Made by a program: the position numbers and the translations under genes
Part shown: positions 63,045 through 64,000 of the stretch, one piece after another
How positions within the stretch are numbered: the first letter of the stretch is position 1
Layout of the letters: each line of letters starts with the position of its first letter
NCBI GenBank assembly: GCA_933207985.1
Contig: OW240916.1
Location: forward strand, 299,380,451 to 299,444,450
Length of the DNA: 64,000 bases
Source of the DNA: Pelobates cultripes
Taxonomy: Eukaryota; Chordata; Amphibia; Anura; Pelobatidae
Direction: 5' to 3'
The notes under the pieces: generated by a model
Told to the model about the DNA's origin: nothing
Seen by the model: the letters and a program-made list of their open reading frames with translations, nothing else
Databases searched by the model: none

Positions 63045-64000
63045 ATTGTTAACAGAAGTAGTCCCAGAAGAATGGAAATTAGCGAAATGTTGTGCCCATT
63101 CACAAGAAAGGTAGTAGGGAGGAGTCGGGCAACTATAGGCCAGTAAACCTTACTTCAGTAATGGGGAAAGGAATGGAAACCATGTTAAAGGATAGGATTG
63201 TTGAACATCTAAAAATCACATGGATTTCAAGATCAGAGACAACATGGGTTTACTTCAGGGAGATCATGACAAACTAATCTTATTGATTTTTTTGATTGGG
63301 TGACTAAAATAATAGATCAGGGTGGTGCAGTAGACATTGCTTACCTAGATTTCAGTAAGGCTTTTGACACTGTTGCACATATAAGGCTTATCAATAAACT
63401 GCAATCTTTAAGTTTGGATTCAAATATTGTTGAATGGGTTAGGCAGTGGCTGAGTGACAGGCAACAGAGGGTTGTAGTCAATGGAGTATATTCGAAGCTT
63501 GGACTTGTCACCAGTGGGGTACCTCAGGGATCTGTACTTGGACCCATTCTCTATAATATTTTTATTAGGAATATTGCAGAAGGTCTTGATGGTAAGGTAT
63601 ATCTTTTTGATGATGATACAAGGATATGTAAAAGGGTTGATGTTCCAGGAGGGATAAACCAAATGGCAAATGATTTAGGTAAACTAGAAAAATGGTCAGA
63701 GCTGTGGCAACTGACAATTAATGTGGATAAGTACAAGATAATTCACCTTGGACGTAAAAACCCAAGGGGAGACTATAGGATATTTGATACCCTACTAACC
63801 TCAACATCTGAGGAAAGGGATTTATGAGTGATTATTTCAGATGACTTAAAGGTAGGAAGACAATGTAATAGAGCAGCTGGAAATGATAGCAGAATGCTTG
63901 GTTGTATAGGGAGAGGTATTAGCAGTAGAAATAGAGAAGTGCTCATGCCATTGTAAAGAACACTGGTGAGATTTCACTTGGAGTATTGTACGCAGTACTG
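63045..64000 (+). pseudogene. CR1-like LINE reverse transcriptase fragment, decayed
   Basis: The translation shows VVPEEW, then PIHKKGSREESGNYRPVNLT, then IAYLDFSKAFDTVAH, then VTSGVPQGSVLGPILYNIF, then LEKWSELWQL and HLGRKNPRGDY, in the order of a CR1/Jockey-type reverse transcriptase. The catalytic FADD block reads FDDD. Frameshifts are visible near 63090 and between 63240 and 63300, and in-frame stops at 63825-63827 and about 63954. The element continues beyond the window. It is a dead copy. Confidence 0.88.

Noticed and set aside
30621..64000. HAPLN1, the usual neighbour of VCAN
   Set aside because: No link-module or Ig-domain exon was seen on either strand; it probably lies beyond the window.

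Overview
The window is vertebrate nuclear DNA. The best fit is an anuran amphibian, and probably not a standard Xenopus. This is inferred from gene content plus the repeat mix: a DIRS-type tyrosine-recombinase retrotransposon, a Tc1-like transposon, many TTAA-flanked MITEs (including ones with the TTAAAGG terminus typical of the frog T2/Kolobok group), and a CR1-like LINE. No search could be run, so the species is not assigned.

Positions 1 to about 30,620 hold the 3' half of one gene on the + strand, versican (VCAN), a large chondroitin-sulfate proteoglycan of the extracellular matrix. The window opens inside the long GAG-beta exon (exon 8 in human numbering; donor after 1885). It continues through EGF1 (5078-5194), calcium-binding EGF2 (6169-6282), three C-type lectin exons (10562-10720, 10844-10926, 26001-26145), the CCP/sushi exon (26631-26813) and the last coding exon (27928-28058). 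A long AT-rich 3' UTR follows. All junctions keep reading frame and phase, and no lesion is seen, so the gene looks functional. The intron between the second and third lectin exons is about 15 kb and carries a Tc1-like transposon with an internal 408-bp tandem duplication.

From about 30.6 to 48.3 kb I see no convincing host gene. This intergenic stretch holds MITEs, a pyrimidine-rich tract, a 1-kb minisatellite of roughly 40-bp units, a minisatellite that flips orientation, and several unclassified repeats.

Positions 48,363-54,569 (- strand) are a structurally complete DIRS retrotransposon. It has inverted terminal repeats, a leader with a row of GC-rich hairpins, gag, an overlapping RT/RNase H/methyltransferase-like frame, a tyrosine recombinase frame, and an internal complementary region that matches both outer ends joined together. 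Gag and the recombinase are open with catalytic residues present. The RT frame carries one frameshift and one in-frame stop. No target-site duplication is seen, as expected for this mechanism.

The rest (54.6-64 kb) is repeat-rich intergenic DNA with palindromic repeats, AT microsatellites, MITEs and, at the right edge, a decayed CR1-like reverse transcriptase fragment that runs off the window.
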